Notes: generated by a model from the sequence alone, not told the origin. A DNA stretch of 64,000 nucleotides from Acinetobacter lactucae (GCF_001605885.1 NZ_LRPE01000007.1:1-64000); one strand, 5' to 3'; shown: positions 7,169 through 18,784, numbered from the stretch's first letter. Program-made: numbers and translations.

Positions 7169-8818
7169 GTGTTTAAACACAGTATATTCCTGCGAATATA
7201 TGCGGGACTGGTAATTCTTGTTGTTTTGGTTGCTGTCTTTGGTTATTTGCTTGTACAAATTATCAATTATCAACGGGCACAAGAATACCGAGAATCTTTA
7301 ACCGATGGTATTTCTTATGTCATTAGTGAGGGAGTCGCTCGACAACCGGGGAAGCAACAGAAAATAGATTGGGTTTCTGATGCGTCAGATTTATTGGAAC
7401 TTCCAATTTACTATACTGATGCAAGTAAGGTTGAGTTATCTCGTACCGAGAAAAAACGAATCGAAGCTCAAAAATCTGTTGTCCGTTACGATGCCAGTAA
7501 TAGTATTGCGTATATCATTATTGGCTTACGTGACGACCCACAACATTATTTATCTATAAAAGTAGACAAAATTAGTGAGCGCCAAATGAAGGCTCTCCCT
7601 ATTTTTGTACTTGATTATCTAATGTTTTATCCGGGGCAAGAACAAGAATATCTTGCCAAGATTCAAAAACATTTCTCTTATCCAATTAATATCTACAATA
7701 TTCAAGATATTAATCTGGACTCTGAGCAAATTGGCCGTTTGCGCCAAGACCAAAGTGTCATGTTGTACAAAGATAGTGCAACAATGCGTGGCACAACCAT
7801 TTCAATCGTATCTCCAATACCAAGTCATCCTACACAAGTTCTCGTGCTTGGACCGGTTCCAATGTTTAACTGGATGCCTTTACAGCTTTCGGCAGGGATT
7901 ACCTTATTTAGCCTATTCTTACTGAGCTTAGGTGTTTATGGGTTGATTTTGCCGCTAGAGCGTAAAATTCGCCAAGTACGTTATGCATTAAACCGCATGA
8001 AGTCTGGTGATTTGTCATTGCGTGTTCCTATTGAAGGAAGTGACGAAATGGCAAACTTGGCATCAAGTTATAACAACATGTCTGATCATATTCAGCGTTT
8101 AATTGAGGCTCAGCGTGAGTTAATGAGAGCTGTATCTCATGAGCTTAGAACGCCAGTTGCCCGCATTCGTTTTGGTACAGAGATGTTGGCTGAAGAAGAC
8201 GATTACAATCATCGTATGCATCAGGTCGATATGATTGATAAAGATATTGAAGCACTCAATACTTTAATTGATGAAATCATGACTTATGCAAAACTAGAGC
8301 AGGGCACACCTTCACTAGATTTTGATGAAATTACTTTATTTGATGTATTGGATCAGGTTGCGGTCGAAACCGAAGCTTTAAAAACGCAAAAAGAAATTGA
8401 ACTTGTTGCTCCGCCACTTTATGTGAAAGTAGACGCAGAGCGTCGTTATTTACATCGTGTTGTTCAAAACTTGGTGGGTAACGCGGTTCGTTATTGCGAT
8501 AATAAAGTTCGGATTACCGGTGGTATCCACAGTGATGGCATGGCCTTTGTTTGTGTTGAAGATGATGGCGCAGGTATTCCTGAACAAGACCGTAAAAGAG
8601 TATTTGAAGCTTTTGCCCGTTTAGACGATAGCCGTACTCGTGCGTCAGGTGGTTATGGTTTAGGGTTGTCTATTGTAAGTCGTATTGCTTACTGGTTTGG
8701 TGGTGAAATTAAAGTGGATGAAAGCCCAACTTTGGGTGGCGCTCGTTTTATCATGACATGGCCAGCAAAACGCTTTAAACAGCCTCCTTTAAAAGCCAAT
8801 AAAAAAGCACCTTCATAA
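7169..8818 (+). CDS. bfmS: Sensor histidine kinase BfmS
   Basis: This 549-aa membrane kinase is the partner of BfmR. It has a transmembrane helix at about residues 8-30, a periplasmic sensor region of about 205 residues and a second helix at about 240-262. A HAMP linker follows, then a dimerisation/phosphoacceptor motif with H324 in SHELRTP. The ATPase domain has the N box (VQNLVGNAVRYC), G1 (DDGAGIP) and G2 (GYGLGLSI). The start is GTG at 7169 with AAGG about 9 bases upstream, and no alternative ATG fits the first helix. The last codons form one arm of the terminator. BfmS is reported to restrain BfmR activity in A. baumannii. Confidence 0.95.
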   Translation: MFKHSIFLRIYAGLVILVVLVAVFGYLLVQIINYQRAQEYRESLTDGISYVISEGVARQPGKQQKIDWVSDASDLLELPIYYTDASKVELSRTEKKRIEAQKSVVRYDASNSIAYIIIGLRDDPQHYLSIKVDKISERQMKALPIFVLDYLMFYPGQEQEYLAKIQKHFSYPINIYNIQDINLDSEQIGRLRQDQSVMLYKDSATMRGTTISIVSPIPSHPTQVLVLGPVPMFNWMPLQLSAGITLFSLFLLSLGVYGLILPLERKIRQVRYALNRMKSGDLSLRVPIEGSDEMANLASSYNNMSDHIQRLIEAQRELMRAVSHELRTPVARIRFGTEMLAEEDDYNHRMHQVDMIDKDIEALNTLIDEIMTYAKLEQGTPSLDFDEITLFDVLDQVAVETEALKTQKEIELVAPPLYVKVDAERRYLHRVVQNLVGNAVRYCDNKVRITGGIHSDGMAFVCVEDDGAGIPEQDRKRVFEAFARLDDSRTRASGGYGLGLSIVSRIAYWFGGEIKVDESPTLGGARFIMTWPAKRFKQPPLKANKKAPS

Positions 8819-8828
8819 GGTGCTTTTT
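8802..8828. terminator. Terminator overlapping the bfmS stop
   Basis: A 12-bp perfect stem (aaaaagcacctt / aaggtgcttttt) encloses a 3-base loop, with T-runs on both strands. It serves bfmS and the convergent gene ending at 8840. The bfmS stop codon falls at the loop. Confidence 0.9.
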
Positions 8829-8839
8829 TATTGAGCTAT

Positions 8840-9193
8840 TTATAATTGAGTCGCATCTGGTTCCAAAATAGGTTTCCCGCTTCTTAAGCTGGTTAACGCC
8901 TCGGAATTAAAGTCGATCAGTAATGAATTATTTTTTGCATCAATCTGGTATTTTTGAATAAGAGGTTGATCTCCATTAATTGTTTCTATTTTATATTCAT
9001 CTGCAATATGCAAAATACCTTCTAGGTTTGTTGTGGTTGACGCAAAATCCTGTCTAAATATTTCATAGACATCCCGCAAGTCAAAAATTGCATTGTTAGC
9101 ATCTGGATGTTTGTGAATATAGCTTTCTATATGTCGCACAAGTAGCTGTGCAAACAAGTAGTAATTTGGTTTATGCGTATATTCTAGAGTCAT
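8840..9193 (-). CDS. Hypothetical 117-aa cytosolic protein
   Basis: I do not recognise the family. The protein begins MTLEYTHKPNYYLFAQLLVRHIESYI and appears mixed alpha/beta with no signal peptide, membrane helix or cysteine motif. A helical N-terminal part (residues about 10-60, including DLRDVYEIFRQDF) is followed by a strand-rich middle (LIQKYQIDAKNNSLLIDF). A ribosome site (AGGAGAAAAATGC-type, minus strand) supports the ATG at 9193. It is a single gene, convergent with bfmS and sharing its terminator, with about 90 bp before the next minus-strand gene. Codon use is like its neighbours, so it is probably a resident Acinetobacter gene. Confidence 0.75.
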   Translation of the reverse strand: MTLEYTHKPNYYLFAQLLVRHIESYIHKHPDANNAIFDLRDVYEIFRQDFASTTTNLEGILHIADEYKIETINGDQPLIQKYQIDAKNNSLLIDFNSEALTSLRSGKPILEPDATQL

Positions 9194-9285
9194 GCATTTT
9201 TCTCCTTATTATCTGTTATTAGCATACATGGCAAAACACAGGTTATTGTATAAAATTCATTACACTAGATGATGAAATGAAAAAA

Positions 9286-10704
9286 TTATAAAGATATAAA
9301 GACTCGATTACGCCCTTGGCGCTTTGCTTGATATAAAGCATCATCTGCTTCTTTAAATAAACTTTCAATCGCTCGATGAGAAGATGGGGAATATAAGCTT
9401 ATACCAATACTGACTTGTATAAAAATGGGTAATTTCCCATAAATATAAATGGGTTGCTGGCTAATTTTAATTCGTATTTGTTCTGCAAGTTCAAAAGCAC
9501 TTTCCTTAGTGGTATCTGCAATAAAAATGGCAAATTCTTCACCGCCCAAGCGGCCCAACAAATCATGAGGATGCAGAATATTTTGAATCGTGGTGACACA
9601 AGTCTGTAGCGCACGATCACCGATTTGATGCCCGTAGTTGTCGTTGACTTGTTTGAAATGGTCGACATCCAACATGAAAAAAGCTGAGGTTTTATTTTCT
9701 TTTTGTACTTTTTCTTGAAGTAATCTGACTGACTGTAAAAACTGACGTCGAGTCAGACTTGAAGTTAGTTCATCATGTGCAATCGCATGTTGAAGCTTTT
9801 GAATTAACTCTGAATGCAAAACACTAATACTCGAAACTGTCAGAGGGGCAATCGTCATCATGATTAACCCTATACGGATTGAAATCGTATTGCTGAAATA
9901 GTCATTCGGGTAGAGTAAAAGGTAGTGCCCAGAGACATGATAAATAATATAAGCACTGGTAAAGCTTGTAATGAGTGCAACAACAATAGGTTTGTAGCGA
10001 ATAGCACACCAGATGAGTGCAGCAATTGGGTAGAGGAGTGAACCGGGACCAGAATCATAATAACTGGCTGCGATAGAAATAAGGACAGCCACGAAAGGTA
10101 AGAGGTCGGTTGCGTGTAAACCACGATTTCTTGAGAAGGAATGTTTTATCTGACTATATTGAGGGATGTTCAGTATGATTGGTAAAAGAAGTAAGGCATT
10201 TTGCAATTCTGAGGTAAACCAGTAACCAAATTCATCCAACAAGCCACCAAGCATAAATTTAGTATTAAACATAGGCACAAAAGTTGCTGCAAACAATCCG
10301 CCTACTACGCTACCGACCCCACATAAAGCAAATAAAAATAAGTAAGAATAACCTCGGTAAGCGGCTTTAATATACTGATTAAAAAACATGTAGAGCGCAA
10401 ACGTAGTAACAACATAAAGAAAGTTTGAAGTTGTTAAAACGAGTGTGAGAGCAAATGGCGTACCCTGAAATAGATCGGCAATAACATAGCCGCTATATGC
10501 ACCTAAAAATGTACCTAGTCGGCGTGTGCTTGGAAAGCGAATGAGTAACCCAAGCAAAACCGAGTTGGCAGGCCAAAAAAATGCGAGAAAACTTAAAGGA
10601 CGAGATGCGATGCCGATGAAACAACATACTGCAATAATGAAGCTAAAGAGGAGAAAAAGTTTTAAAAAGGAGAGAAATGAAAATTCACGAAGTGAGTATG
10701 GCAT
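9286..10704 (-). CDS. MASE1-domain diguanylate cyclase
   Basis: This is a 472-aa inner-membrane protein predicted to make cyclic di-GMP. Residues about 10-300 form a multi-span MASE1-type sensor (motif FFWPANSVLLGLL near the start). Residues about 305-470 are a GGDEF domain with the metal/substrate motif LDVDHFKQVNDNYGH and the signature RLGGEEF, so the catalytic loop is intact. The allosteric I-site R-x-x-D upstream reads H-P-H-D, so product inhibition at that site is probably lost. AAGGG lies just ahead of the ATG. It is monocistronic and divergent from nuo. The protein should act at the membrane, linking an unknown signal to surface attachment or motility. Confidence 0.88.
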   Translation of the reverse strand: MPYSLREFSFLSFLKLFLLFSFIIAVCCFIGIASRPLSFLAFFWPANSVLLGLLIRFPSTRRLGTFLGAYSGYVIADLFQGTPFALTLVLTTSNFLYVVTTFALYMFFNQYIKAAYRGYSYLFLFALCGVGSVVGGLFAATFVPMFNTKFMLGGLLDEFGYWFTSELQNALLLLPIILNIPQYSQIKHSFSRNRGLHATDLLPFVAVLISIAASYYDSGPGSLLYPIAALIWCAIRYKPIVVALITSFTSAYIIYHVSGHYLLLYPNDYFSNTISIRIGLIMMTIAPLTVSSISVLHSELIQKLQHAIAHDELTSSLTRRQFLQSVRLLQEKVQKENKTSAFFMLDVDHFKQVNDNYGHQIGDRALQTCVTTIQNILHPHDLLGRLGGEEFAIFIADTTKESAFELAEQIRIKISQQPIYIYGKLPIFIQVSIGISLYSPSSHRAIESLFKEADDALYQAKRQGRNRVFISL

Positions 10705-11129
10705 CAGCTGCCCTTAATGATAAATACTCTTATCCAAGAGTAATAAAATATTATGCATGATTAAACATTCATCATAATTCAGAGGAGAAGCTGAATACAA
10801 TAAAAAACAAACTAATATTATAAAAAAGTAAGTTATAAAAACTTAATCAGGGCTTCAACTGTGTAAATATTCTAAAATTAAAAAATGAAAAAAATCATCA
10901 TAAACAAAAAAACTATTAAATAAACCGATTATGTGCGGTGAAACCCCCCTTACAACACATAGATGAATAGTTTTGTCTATAAAATCATCCGAAAGACTAA
11001 GACGCTTCAACTAGCATGGGAAATTAGAAATCAGGTACAATTGGCGGGATTAATTTTGTGTTTGGTGTATTTGAAGGCCAATACATACATTCTTTGTTAA
11101 ATAATAGGCCTGCCAGGAGTTATCCCCGC
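10705..11129. other. Intergenic region upstream of nuoA
   Basis: This 425-bp AT-rich region separates the cyclase from nuoA and must hold the nuo promoter. A TATAAA hexamer at 10978-10983 is a possible -10, but I found no matching -35 at 16-18 bases. A GTG at 11058 is in frame with nuoA but has no ribosome site. No convincing small gene was seen. Confidence 0.5.
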
Positions 11130-11681
11130 ATGAGTGCCATTACTCCATACGACTGGGCGATTATCGCCTTCGTGATCGGCGTTACATTTCTTTGCGTCTT
11201 TATGCTCACAGTTCCCTTACTCCTCGGGGGAAAATCGTGGGGACGTGCTAAGCAAGAGCAGTTTGAATCAGGTGTCGTGAGTGCTGGTGGCGCTCGCATT
11301 CGCCTGTCTGCAAAGTTCTATTTAGTTGCAATTTTCTTTGTTGTCTTCGACTTAGAGGCTCTTTACCTCTATGCATGGTCTACTTCTGTGCGTGAAGTAG
11401 GGTGGTTGGGATATACCACTGTTGTGATCTTTGTCGTTGATTTATTGATTGCGCTTGTTTATGCCTTCTCTGTAGGTGCTCTAAGTTGGTCGCCAGCAGA
11501 TCGCCGTAAATCAGCAGGTGAGGCGATTAAAGTCGGTTCACCAACAATGAACATTGCTGAAATTACACGCTTTAACTCTATTGAAGAGCTCGTAACTGAC
11601 CCTACAGGCCAGATTCCAGCTCAATCATCAGGTCGTGTTAAGTCAAAAACTACACCTGCATTGTCATCTGAAAAGGAGTAA
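11130..11681 (+). CDS. nuoA: NADH-quinone oxidoreductase subunit A
   Basis: NuoA is a small three-helix membrane subunit of complex I at the junction with the hydrophilic arm. Helices lie at about residues 10-35, 65-90 and 95-120. The conserved loop contains KFYLVAIFFVVFDLEALYL with the acidic F-D-x-E signature. I start at ATG 11130 (183 aa, MSAITPYDWAI), with AGGAG upstream. A longer reading from GTG 11058 adds 24 residues with no family likeness. The C-terminal tail beyond about residue 130 is a poorly conserved hydrophilic extension, longer than in E. coli (147 aa). It is the first gene of the thirteen-gene nuo operon, 6 bases before nuoB. Confidence 0.95.
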   Translation: MSAITPYDWAIIAFVIGVTFLCVFMLTVPLLLGGKSWGRAKQEQFESGVVSAGGARIRLSAKFYLVAIFFVVFDLEALYLYAWSTSVREVGWLGYTTVVIFVVDLLIALVYAFSVGALSWSPADRRKSAGEAIKVGSPTMNIAEITRFNSIEELVTDPTGQIPAQSSGRVKSKTTPALSSEKE

Positions 11682-11687
11682 GTCGGG

Positions 11688-12365
11688 ATGAAATATACTC
11701 TGACCCGCGCGAATCCGGATGCTGATCAATACCCATTGCAAGAACGTCAAATTGTGACGGATCCGCTTGAAGAGGAAGTGAATAAAAACGTATTCATGAC
11801 TCGTTTAGAGGATGTCTTGCATACAGCAGTAAACTGGGGACGTAAAAACTCCTTGTGGCCATTTAACTTTGGTACCTCATGTTGTTACGTCGAATATGCA
11901 ACGACCTTAACAGGCGTGCATGACTTGTCACGTTTCGGTGCAGAGGTTATCCGTGCTTCACCTCGTCAGGCTGACTTGATGATTGTTGCAGGGACCTGTT
12001 TCGTAAAAATGGCACCAGTTATTCAGCGTCTGTATGAACAGATGTTAGAGCCTAAATGGGTCATTTCGATGGGTGCTTGTGCAAACTCTGGAGGTATGTA
12101 CGACATCTATTCAGTAGTACAAGGTGTAGACAAAATTATTCCTGTTGACGTGTACGTCCCAGGTTGTCCGCCTCGTCCTGAAGCATTAATTCAAGCTTTA
12201 ATGCTTTTACAAGACCAGATTCAATTAGAGCGACGCCCGCTTTCTGCCGTGATCGGTGATGATCTTCAGCCAGTGTATAAGCCAAAGATGATGCCAGAAC
12301 GTGATCGTAAGAATGCAGAGCGTATTGCCGTTAAAAACTTACGCTCTATGGATGAGATTAAATAA
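11688..12365 (+). CDS. nuoB: NADH-quinone oxidoreductase subunit B
   Basis: NuoB carries the terminal [4Fe-4S] cluster N2 that passes electrons to quinone. The ligand cysteines are visible: the tandem pair in GTSCCYVEY, the one in VAGTCFVKM and the one in PGCPPRPE. The length of 225 aa fits the family. It starts 6 bases after nuoA. An 84-bp gap follows before nuoCD, the largest gap in the operon. Confidence 0.97.
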   Translation: MKYTLTRANPDADQYPLQERQIVTDPLEEEVNKNVFMTRLEDVLHTAVNWGRKNSLWPFNFGTSCCYVEYATTLTGVHDLSRFGAEVIRASPRQADLMIVAGTCFVKMAPVIQRLYEQMLEPKWVISMGACANSGGMYDIYSVVQGVDKIIPVDVYVPGCPPRPEALIQALMLLQDQIQLERRPLSAVIGDDLQPVYKPKMMPERDRKNAERIAVKNLRSMDEIK

Positions 12366-12449
12366 TTTTTTGACGGTGTTTTGACATATCTAACTGATAT
12401 GTTCATCGAGAAAATTGACAGAATTTGTATTAAATAGGAAGCCAAGCCA

Positions 12450-14237
12450 ATGGCTGAAACTGACATTGCTATGCCAGAGTCAACAGCAGTTGATTCACGC
12501 CCAGCATTTGCAATCGTAGAAGAGCTCAAAACCAAATTTGGTGAGAACTTTTACGTGCAGGCGACTTTTGAAGAGTTTCCAACAGTCTGGGTTGAGCGCG
12601 CACGCGTGCACGAAGTCCTTATGTTCCTGCGTAAAGTGGAACGTCCGTATGTAATGCTGTTTGACTTATCTGCGATGGATGAACGTTTACGTATTCATCG
12701 TGATGGCTTACCAGCATCTGACTTCACTGTGTTCTATCATTTATTATCGCTTGAGCGTAATAGTGACATTCGTATCAAGGTTGCCTTGAACGAAAATGAT
12801 CTTAACATTCCGACAGCGACAAATATCTGGCCAAATGCCAACTGGTATGAACGTGAAGCTTACGATATGTTCGGTATCAATTTCGAAGGGCATCCAATGC
12901 TCCGTCGTATTTTGTTGCCAACCTATTGGGAAGGTCATCCGCTTCGTAAAGAATATTCAGCACGTGCGACAGAATATACGCCGTACATGCAAGACAAAGC
13001 GAAACAAGACTTTGAACAAGAGCACTTACGTTTTGTGCCGGAAGACTGGGGTCTTAAGCGTGGTAACGCTGATGAAGACTTCATGTTCTTGAACTTGGGT
13101 CCTAACCATCCATCTGCACATGGTGCGTTCCGTGTTGTATTGCAGCTAGATGGCGAAGAAGTGAAAGACTGTGTACCTGATATCGGTTATCACCACCGTG
13201 GTGTGGAAAAGATGGCTGAACGTCAAACATGGCATTCTTTCATTCCTTATACTGACCGTGTTGACTACTTAGGTGGTTGTGCTCAAAACATGCCGTATGT
13301 GATGGCTGTCGAGCAAATGGCTGGTATTAAAGTTCCTGAACGTGCGCAAGTGATTCGTGTCATGTTGAACGAATTGTTCCGTATCAATAACCACTTATTA
13401 TTCTGTGGTACGGCAATTCAGGATGCCGGTGGTATGACACCAGTATTCTATATGTTCGCAGACCGTCAAAAAGTTTACGACATTGTTGAAGCAATTACGG
13501 GTTACCGTATGCATCCAGCATGGTTCCGTATTGGCGGTACAGCACACGATCTTCCAAACAACTGGCAAAAGCTTGTGAAAGAATTGCTAGAGTGGATGCC
13601 TAAACGCTTAAACGAATACTACACAGCAGCATTGAAAAACTCTGTGTTTATTGGTCGTACGCGTAATGTTGCACAATACGATGCCAAATCTGCACTCGCA
13701 TGGGGTGTAACTGGTACTGGTTTACGCGCAACAGGTATCGATTTTGACGTACGTAAATATCGTCCATACAGCGGCTATGAAAACTTCGATTTTGATGTGC
13801 CGGTTGAGTATGAAGGCGATGCTTATGCACGTGTGCTTGTTCACTTCCGTGAAATTACCGAGTCGCTAAAAATTATTCAACAGTGCTTGGATAACATGCC
13901 TTCTGGTCCATACAAAGCGGATCATCCATTGGCTGTTCCACCACCGAAAGATAAGACATTACAAGATATTGAAACCTTGATTACGCACTTCTTGAGCGTT
14001 TCATGGGGTCCTGTCATGCCAGCGGGCGAGTCATCATTTATGACTGAAGTGGTTAAAGGTGCAAGTACTTACTACTTGACTTCAGATAAAGCGACTATGA
14101 GTTACCGTACTCGTATTCGTACACCGACGTTTACTCACTTACAGCAAATGCCGTCAGTGATTAACGGAAGTTTAGTATCTGACTTAATCATTTATCTGGC
14201 GACCATTGACGTGGTTATGGCTGACGTGGATCGCTAA
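12450..14237 (+). CDS. nuoCD: NADH-quinone oxidoreductase fused subunit C/D
   Basis: A 595-aa natural fusion of the 30-kDa (NuoC) and 49-kDa (NuoD) subunits, as in other gammaproteobacteria. The NuoC part (about residues 20-190) ends with the signature [13 protein letters not shown] and HPLRKEY. The NuoD part (about 205-595) holds the quinone-site motif [22 protein letters not shown] and the invariant C-terminal region through VMADVDR. It forms the quinone-binding pocket with NuoB. AGGAAGCC upstream of ATG 12450 supports the start. Confidence 0.97.
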   Translation: MAETDIAMPESTAVDSRPAFAIVEELKTKFGENFYVQATFEEFPTVWVERARVHEVLMFLRKVERPYVMLFDLSAMDERLRIHRDGLPASDFTVFYHLLSLERNSDIRIKVALNENDLNIPTATNIWPNANWYEREAYDMFGINFEGHPMLRRILLPTYWEGHPLRKEYSARATEYTPYMQDKAKQDFEQEHLRFVPEDWGLKRGNADEDFMFLNLGPNHPSAHGAFRVVLQLDGEEVKDCVPDIGYHHRGVEKMAERQTWHSFIPYTDRVDYLGGCAQNMPYVMAVEQMAGIKVPERAQVIRVMLNELFRINNHLLFCGTAIQDAGGMTPVFYMFADRQKVYDIVEAITGYRMHPAWFRIGGTAHDLPNNWQKLVKELLEWMPKRLNEYYTAALKNSVFIGRTRNVAQYDAKSALAWGVTGTGLRATGIDFDVRKYRPYSGYENFDFDVPVEYEGDAYARVLVHFREITESLKIIQQCLDNMPSGPYKADHPLAVPPPKDKTLQDIETLITHFLSVSWGPVMPAGESSFMTEVVKGASTYYLTSDKATMSYRTRIRTPTFTHLQQMPSVINGSLVSDLIIYLATIDVVMADVDR

Positions 14238-14250
14238 GAGGTAACACATA

Positions 14251-14760
14251 ATGATGATTTTGACTGATAAAAAACCACGTGTGAATGTTGAAGGAATTTT
14301 GACTGCGGAAGAAATTCACGACATCGAACATCACATTGGTCACTATCCATACCCTCGTGCAGCCTCTTTGGATGCATTGAAGTGCGTACAGCGCCGTAAT
14401 GGTTGGGTAGATGACGCTCAGATGAATGCCATCGCACAGATGTTGTCGATGAGTGTTGCTGATTTGGAAGGTGTTGCAACATTTTACAACCGTATCTATC
14501 GCCATCCGGTAGGTCGTCACGTGATTTTGCTTTGCGACTCAATTGCTTGCTTCTTAATGGGTGCAGAAACTCTTGCTGAAGCATTCCAGCGTGAATTAGG
14601 AATTCAGTATGGTCAAACGACACCAGATGGTCGTTTTACACTGCTTCCAATTTGCTGCCTAGGCAACTGCGACAAAGGCCCAACTTTAATGATTGATGAA
14701 GATACTCACGGTTTAGTGGAAGTGACATCAATTAAACAGTTATTGGAGAAGTATGTATGA
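14251..14760 (+). CDS. nuoE: NADH-quinone oxidoreductase subunit E
   Basis: This is the 24-kDa subunit with the [2Fe-2S] cluster N1a. The four ligands are seen as C-x4-C in [10 protein letters not shown] and C-x3-C in CLGNCDKGP. At 169 aa it has normal length. An N-terminal helical bundle (residues about 15-80) precedes the thioredoxin-like ferredoxin fold. GAGGTAACACATA lies ahead of the start. Its stop overlaps the nuoF start by four bases (ATGA), implying translational coupling. Confidence 0.96.
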   Translation: MMILTDKKPRVNVEGILTAEEIHDIEHHIGHYPYPRAASLDALKCVQRRNGWVDDAQMNAIAQMLSMSVADLEGVATFYNRIYRHPVGRHVILLCDSIACFLMGAETLAEAFQRELGIQYGQTTPDGRFTLLPICCLGNCDKGPTLMIDEDTHGLVEVTSIKQLLEKYV

Positions 14761-16088
14761 ATACTGAACCAAAACCAATTTATGGCGACGGTAATCCGGA
14801 AACTCATCCGCTCACTTGGCGTTTAAGCAAACAAGAAGCGGTACGTAGTGCTGATGATTACGAAGCACTTGAAGGTTATGCAGGCTTTAAAAAAGCATTA
14901 GGCATGAAACCTGCTGAAGTGTTAGACGTCATTAAAGCTGCAACTGTAAAAGGTCGTGGTGGTGCGGGTTTCCCAGCGGGTATTAAATGGTCATTGATGG
15001 CACCAAATGATGGTGGTCCACGTTACTTGATCTGTAATGCCGACGAAATGGAACCGGGTACCTTTAAAGACCGTTTGTTGATGGAAAAACTTCCACATCA
15101 ATTGATCGAAGGGATGTTAATTGCGGGTTATACCTTAGAAGCAACTCAAGGTTATATCTTTATCCGTGGTGAATACATCGAGGCTGCTCAATATCTAAAT
15201 GAAGCATTAGAACAGATTCGTGCTAAAGGTTATTTAGGCGAAAACATCTTAGGTTCTGGCTGGAATTTTGATCTGCATGTACATACGGGTGCAGGGCGTT
15301 ATATCTGTGGTGAAGAAACTGCATTGATTAACTCGCTTGAAGGCCGTCGTGCTAACCCACGTACTAAGCCACCGTTCCCGCAAGTTGCAGGAGCATGGGG
15401 CCGTCCGACGATTGTGAACAACGTTGAAACTTATAACAACTTGCCAGCAATCATGCTTCGTGGACCAGAATGGTATATCGGTTTATCAGCGGGTAAATCA
15501 AAAGATCCAGGCACTAAAATTTATGGTGCATCGGGTAAAGTTAAATTCCCGGGTCTTTGGGAATTGCCGTTTGGTACAACTGCACGTGAAGTGATTGAAG
15601 ATCATGCAGGTGGTATGCGTGAAGGCCTGAAGCTTAAAGCATGGTTACCAGGTGGTGCTTCAACTGACTTTTTACCAGCAGATACCATTGATTTACCAAT
15701 GGATGCGGACACGATTATGAAAGCAGGTTCTCGTTTGGGAACATGTTTGTTAATGGTGGTAGACGAAACTCAATGTATGGTATCGCTCACTCGTAACTTA
15801 GAAGAGTTCTTTGCGCGTGAATCATGTGGTTTCTGTACACCGTGCCGTGATGGTTTGCCATGGGCTGTTAAAGCGCTTAAAGCACTTGAAGCAGGCGAAG
15901 GTAAGAAAGAAGATATCGACCATTTACAAGAACTAACTCGTAAATTATGGATTGGTAAAACTTTCTGTGCCCACGCACCAGGTGCGATGGAGCCGCTTAT
16001 GGGCGCACTCAAACATTTCCGTGGTGAGTTTGAAGCGAAAGTGACGAATCGTCCTGTCGTGCAAACCAGCAACGTAGAACAAGCTTAA
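14757..16088 (+). CDS. nuoF: NADH-quinone oxidoreductase subunit F
   Basis: The 51-kDa NADH-oxidising subunit binds FMN and cluster N3. The glycine-rich NADH/FMN loops appear as [10 protein letters not shown] and [18 protein letters not shown]. The N3 ligands lie in [12 protein letters not shown] plus a later cysteine in [10 protein letters not shown]. Length is 443 aa. It overlaps nuoE by four bases and is followed 11 bases later by nuoG, which has AAGGAATTC as its ribosome site. Confidence 0.97.
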   Translation: MNTEPKPIYGDGNPETHPLTWRLSKQEAVRSADDYEALEGYAGFKKALGMKPAEVLDVIKAATVKGRGGAGFPAGIKWSLMAPNDGGPRYLICNADEMEPGTFKDRLLMEKLPHQLIEGMLIAGYTLEATQGYIFIRGEYIEAAQYLNEALEQIRAKGYLGENILGSGWNFDLHVHTGAGRYICGEETALINSLEGRRANPRTKPPFPQVAGAWGRPTIVNNVETYNNLPAIMLRGPEWYIGLSAGKSKDPGTKIYGASGKVKFPGLWELPFGTTAREVIEDHAGGMREGLKLKAWLPGGASTDFLPADTIDLPMDADTIMKAGSRLGTCLLMVVDETQCMVSLTRNLEEFFARESCGFCTPCRDGLPWAVKALKALEAGEGKKEDIDHLQELTRKLWIGKTFCAHAPGAMEPLMGALKHFRGEFEAKVTNRPVVQTSNVEQA

Positions 16089-16099
16089 GGAATTCGACT

Positions 16100-18784
16100 A
16101 TGGCTACAATTCATGTCGATGGAAAATCGTATGAAGTCAACGGCTCGGAAAACTTGCTACAAGCATGTTTGAGTCTGGGCATCGACATCCCATATTTTTG
16201 TTGGCATCCATCCTTAGGTTCGGTTGGTTCTTGCCGTCAATGTGCTGTTACGCAATATGCGAATCCAGAAGATACGCGTGGTCGTTTGGTCATGTCTTGC
16301 ATGACACCAGCATCTGACAATACCTATATCTCAATTGAAGACAAAGAAGCAACGGATTTCCGTGCATCTATTGTTGAATTTTTGATGACCAACCACCCGC
16401 ACGACTGTCCAGTTTGTGAAGAGGGTGGTCACTGTCATTTACAAGATATGACTGTAATGACAGGTCATGACCGTCGTCGCTATCGTTTTACAAAACGTAC
16501 GCATTACAACCAAGAACTTGGCTCATTCATTGCACATGAAATGAACCGCTGTATTGCTTGTTACCGTTGTGTTCGTTACTACAAAGACTATGCAGGCGGT
16601 ACAGATTTTGGTGTCTATGCCAATGCATCTCGTGTTTACTTTGGTCGTCCAGAATCAGGTACTTTAGAATCTGAATTCTCTGGTAACTTGACTGAAGTAT
16701 GTCCAACAGGTGTATTCACTGATAAGACTCATTCAGAGCGTTATAACCGTAAGTGGGACATGCAGTATGCACCAAGCGTGTGTCAAGGCTGTTCTTCTGG
16801 CTGTAACATTTCTCCGGGTGAACGCTATGGTGAAATTCGTCGTGTAGAAAACCGTTTCAATGGTTCGGTTAACCAATACTTCCTTTGTGACAAAGGTCGT
16901 TTTGGCACAGGTTATGTAAACCGTGCAGACCGTCCACGCCAGCCTCAGTTCCGTAATGGTGAAACTGTTGCAACTGTTTCTGTCGATCAAGCTCTCGATC
17001 AAGCGATTGCGAAGCTTCAAGGCAAAAAAGTTTTGGGTATTGGTTCTCCTCGCGCAAGCTTGGAATCAAACTACGCATTACGTGAGCTTGTAGGTCAGGC
17101 AAATTACTCAACTGGTATTGCACAAAAAGAGCAAAAACTTGTTGAGCTTGCTGCATCTATCATGCAAACCGAGGGTATTTACAACCCGAACATGCGTGAA
17201 ATTGAAAGCTATGATGCTGTTCTGATCTTAGGCGAAGACCTCACTCAAACTGCACCTCGCATGGCATTGTCTGTTCGCCAAGCTGCGAAAAACAAAGCAC
17301 GCGAAATGGCTGCAAAAACACGTACACCAGATTGGTTAGCTGAGCCTGTACAACGTATTGGTCAAGAAGCAAAATCTCCGGTTTACATTTTAGCTGCAAC
17401 TCAAACTCGTCTTGCCGACGTTGCAACTGGTGAAGTTGTTGCTTCTCCTAATGACATCGCACGTTTAGGCTTTGCAGTTGCTGCGGCAGTTAATGGTGAA
17501 GTTGTAAGTGGTTTAGATGAAGATGCAAAAGCATTTGCTCAATCCATTGCCGACACTTTAAAAGCAGCAAACAAACCATTAATTATTGCGGGTACAAGCT
17601 TGCAAGATGCTTCTATTATGGAAGCTGCAGCACAGTTAACTCAAAACTTAGGTTCTAAAGCTGGTTTAAGTCTTGTAGTTCCTGAAGTGAACTCTATGGG
17701 CTTGGCATTGTTTGGTGGTTTAAGCCTTGAACAAGCATTTGCTCAAGACTACGACACGCTTGTTATTGTTGAAAATGACTTGTTCCGTCGCTTACCTGCT
17801 GCACAAGTACAAGCCGCATTAGATAAAGCTGAAACAGTAATTGTGCTTGATCACAGTGAAACTGAAACTGTGAAACAGGCTGATATCGTTCTTTCAGCAG
17901 CAAGCTTTGCAGAGGGTGACGGTACTGTTGTAAGCCAAGAAGGTCGTGCACAGCGCTTCTATCAAGTTTACGATCCAAGTTACTACAAACCTGAATACGC
18001 AATTAAAGAATCATGGCGCTGGTTACATGCCATTGAAACTGGCATTAAAGGTAAAGCTGTAGATTGGACATTACTTGACGATGTCATTGAAAGCATCGTG
18101 AAAAATGTACCAGTACTCGAAGCTATCCAAGATGTAGCACCTGATGCAGGTTATCGTGTACATGGCTTGAAAATCGCGCGTGAACCACGTCGTTATTCAG
18201 GTCGTACAGCAATGCGTGCGCCGTTATCGGTTCATGAGCCTAAACAGCCTACCGATCCAGATTCAGCATTAACATTCTCAATGGAAGGTTATGTTGGCCC
18301 GCAAAAAGCATCATCATTAGTACCATTTGCATGGGCGCCGGGTTGGAACTCTCCACAATCTTGGAACAAATACCAAGATGAAGTTGGTGGTCACTTAAAA
18401 GGTGGCGATTCTGGTGTTCGTTTATTCGATCGCTTGGCAAAACGCCCTGCACGTAGCTATGTTGCTCCAGTGCCGGTTGTTGCAAACCCTGAAAGTTTCC
18501 GCTTAGTACCAATGCATCATATTTTTGGTTCTGGTGAATTCACGATTAAAACACCTGCAATGGAAACTCGTATTCCTGAAGCTGTATTTGCAGTGGGCGA
18601 ACAAGATGCAACTCGTTTGAACCTTCAAGAAGGTCAACGCATTACAGTAAAAGCAGGCGAAACAACTGTAAGCTTGCCAGTACAAGTAATTGAATATTTA
18701 CCTACAGGTTATATTGGTTACCCAGTTGGTCTAGCACCAATGGTGTCACTAGCTGAGCCTGTTTCAGTGGCTTTAGGAGTGTAA
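16100..18784 (+). CDS. nuoG: NADH-quinone oxidoreductase subunit G
   Basis: The 75-kDa subunit carries the electron-transfer chain of the peripheral arm (894 aa). The N-terminal ferredoxin has [2Fe-2S] N1b ligands ([15 protein letters not shown] and a later cysteine). The His/Cys cluster N5 follows in [16 protein letters not shown], and a cysteine-rich set for N4 follows ([11 protein letters not shown] and CPTG). The extra C-x2-C-x3-C set (CQGCSSGC, then a distal cysteine in FLCDKGRFG) indicates that the off-path N7 cluster is retained, as in E. coli and Thermus. The C-terminal molybdopterin-oxidoreductase-like domain is structural only. Confidence 0.96.
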   Translation: MATIHVDGKSYEVNGSENLLQACLSLGIDIPYFCWHPSLGSVGSCRQCAVTQYANPEDTRGRLVMSCMTPASDNTYISIEDKEATDFRASIVEFLMTNHPHDCPVCEEGGHCHLQDMTVMTGHDRRRYRFTKRTHYNQELGSFIAHEMNRCIACYRCVRYYKDYAGGTDFGVYANASRVYFGRPESGTLESEFSGNLTEVCPTGVFTDKTHSERYNRKWDMQYAPSVCQGCSSGCNISPGERYGEIRRVENRFNGSVNQYFLCDKGRFGTGYVNRADRPRQPQFRNGETVATVSVDQALDQAIAKLQGKKVLGIGSPRASLESNYALRELVGQANYSTGIAQKEQKLVELAASIMQTEGIYNPNMREIESYDAVLILGEDLTQTAPRMALSVRQAAKNKAREMAAKTRTPDWLAEPVQRIGQEAKSPVYILAATQTRLADVATGEVVASPNDIARLGFAVAAAVNGEVVSGLDEDAKAFAQSIADTLKAANKPLIIAGTSLQDASIMEAAAQLTQNLGSKAGLSLVVPEVNSMGLALFGGLSLEQAFAQDYDTLVIVENDLFRRLPAAQVQAALDKAETVIVLDHSETETVKQADIVLSAASFAEGDGTVVSQEGRAQRFYQVYDPSYYKPEYAIKESWRWLHAIETGIKGKAVDWTLLDDVIESIVKNVPVLEAIQDVAPDAGYRVHGLKIAREPRRYSGRTAMRAPLSVHEPKQPTDPDSALTFSMEGYVGPQKASSLVPFAWAPGWNSPQSWNKYQDEVGGHLKGGDSGVRLFDRLAKRPARSYVAPVPVVANPESFRLVPMHHIFGSGEFTIKTPAMETRIPEAVFAVGEQDATRLNLQEGQRITVKAGETTVSLPVQVIEYLPTGYIGYPVGLAPMVSLAEPVSVALGV

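Noticed and set aside
11058-11129. Longer nuoA start at GTG 11058
   Set aside because: The 24 extra residues do not fit the NuoA family and ATG 11130 has the AGGAG site.
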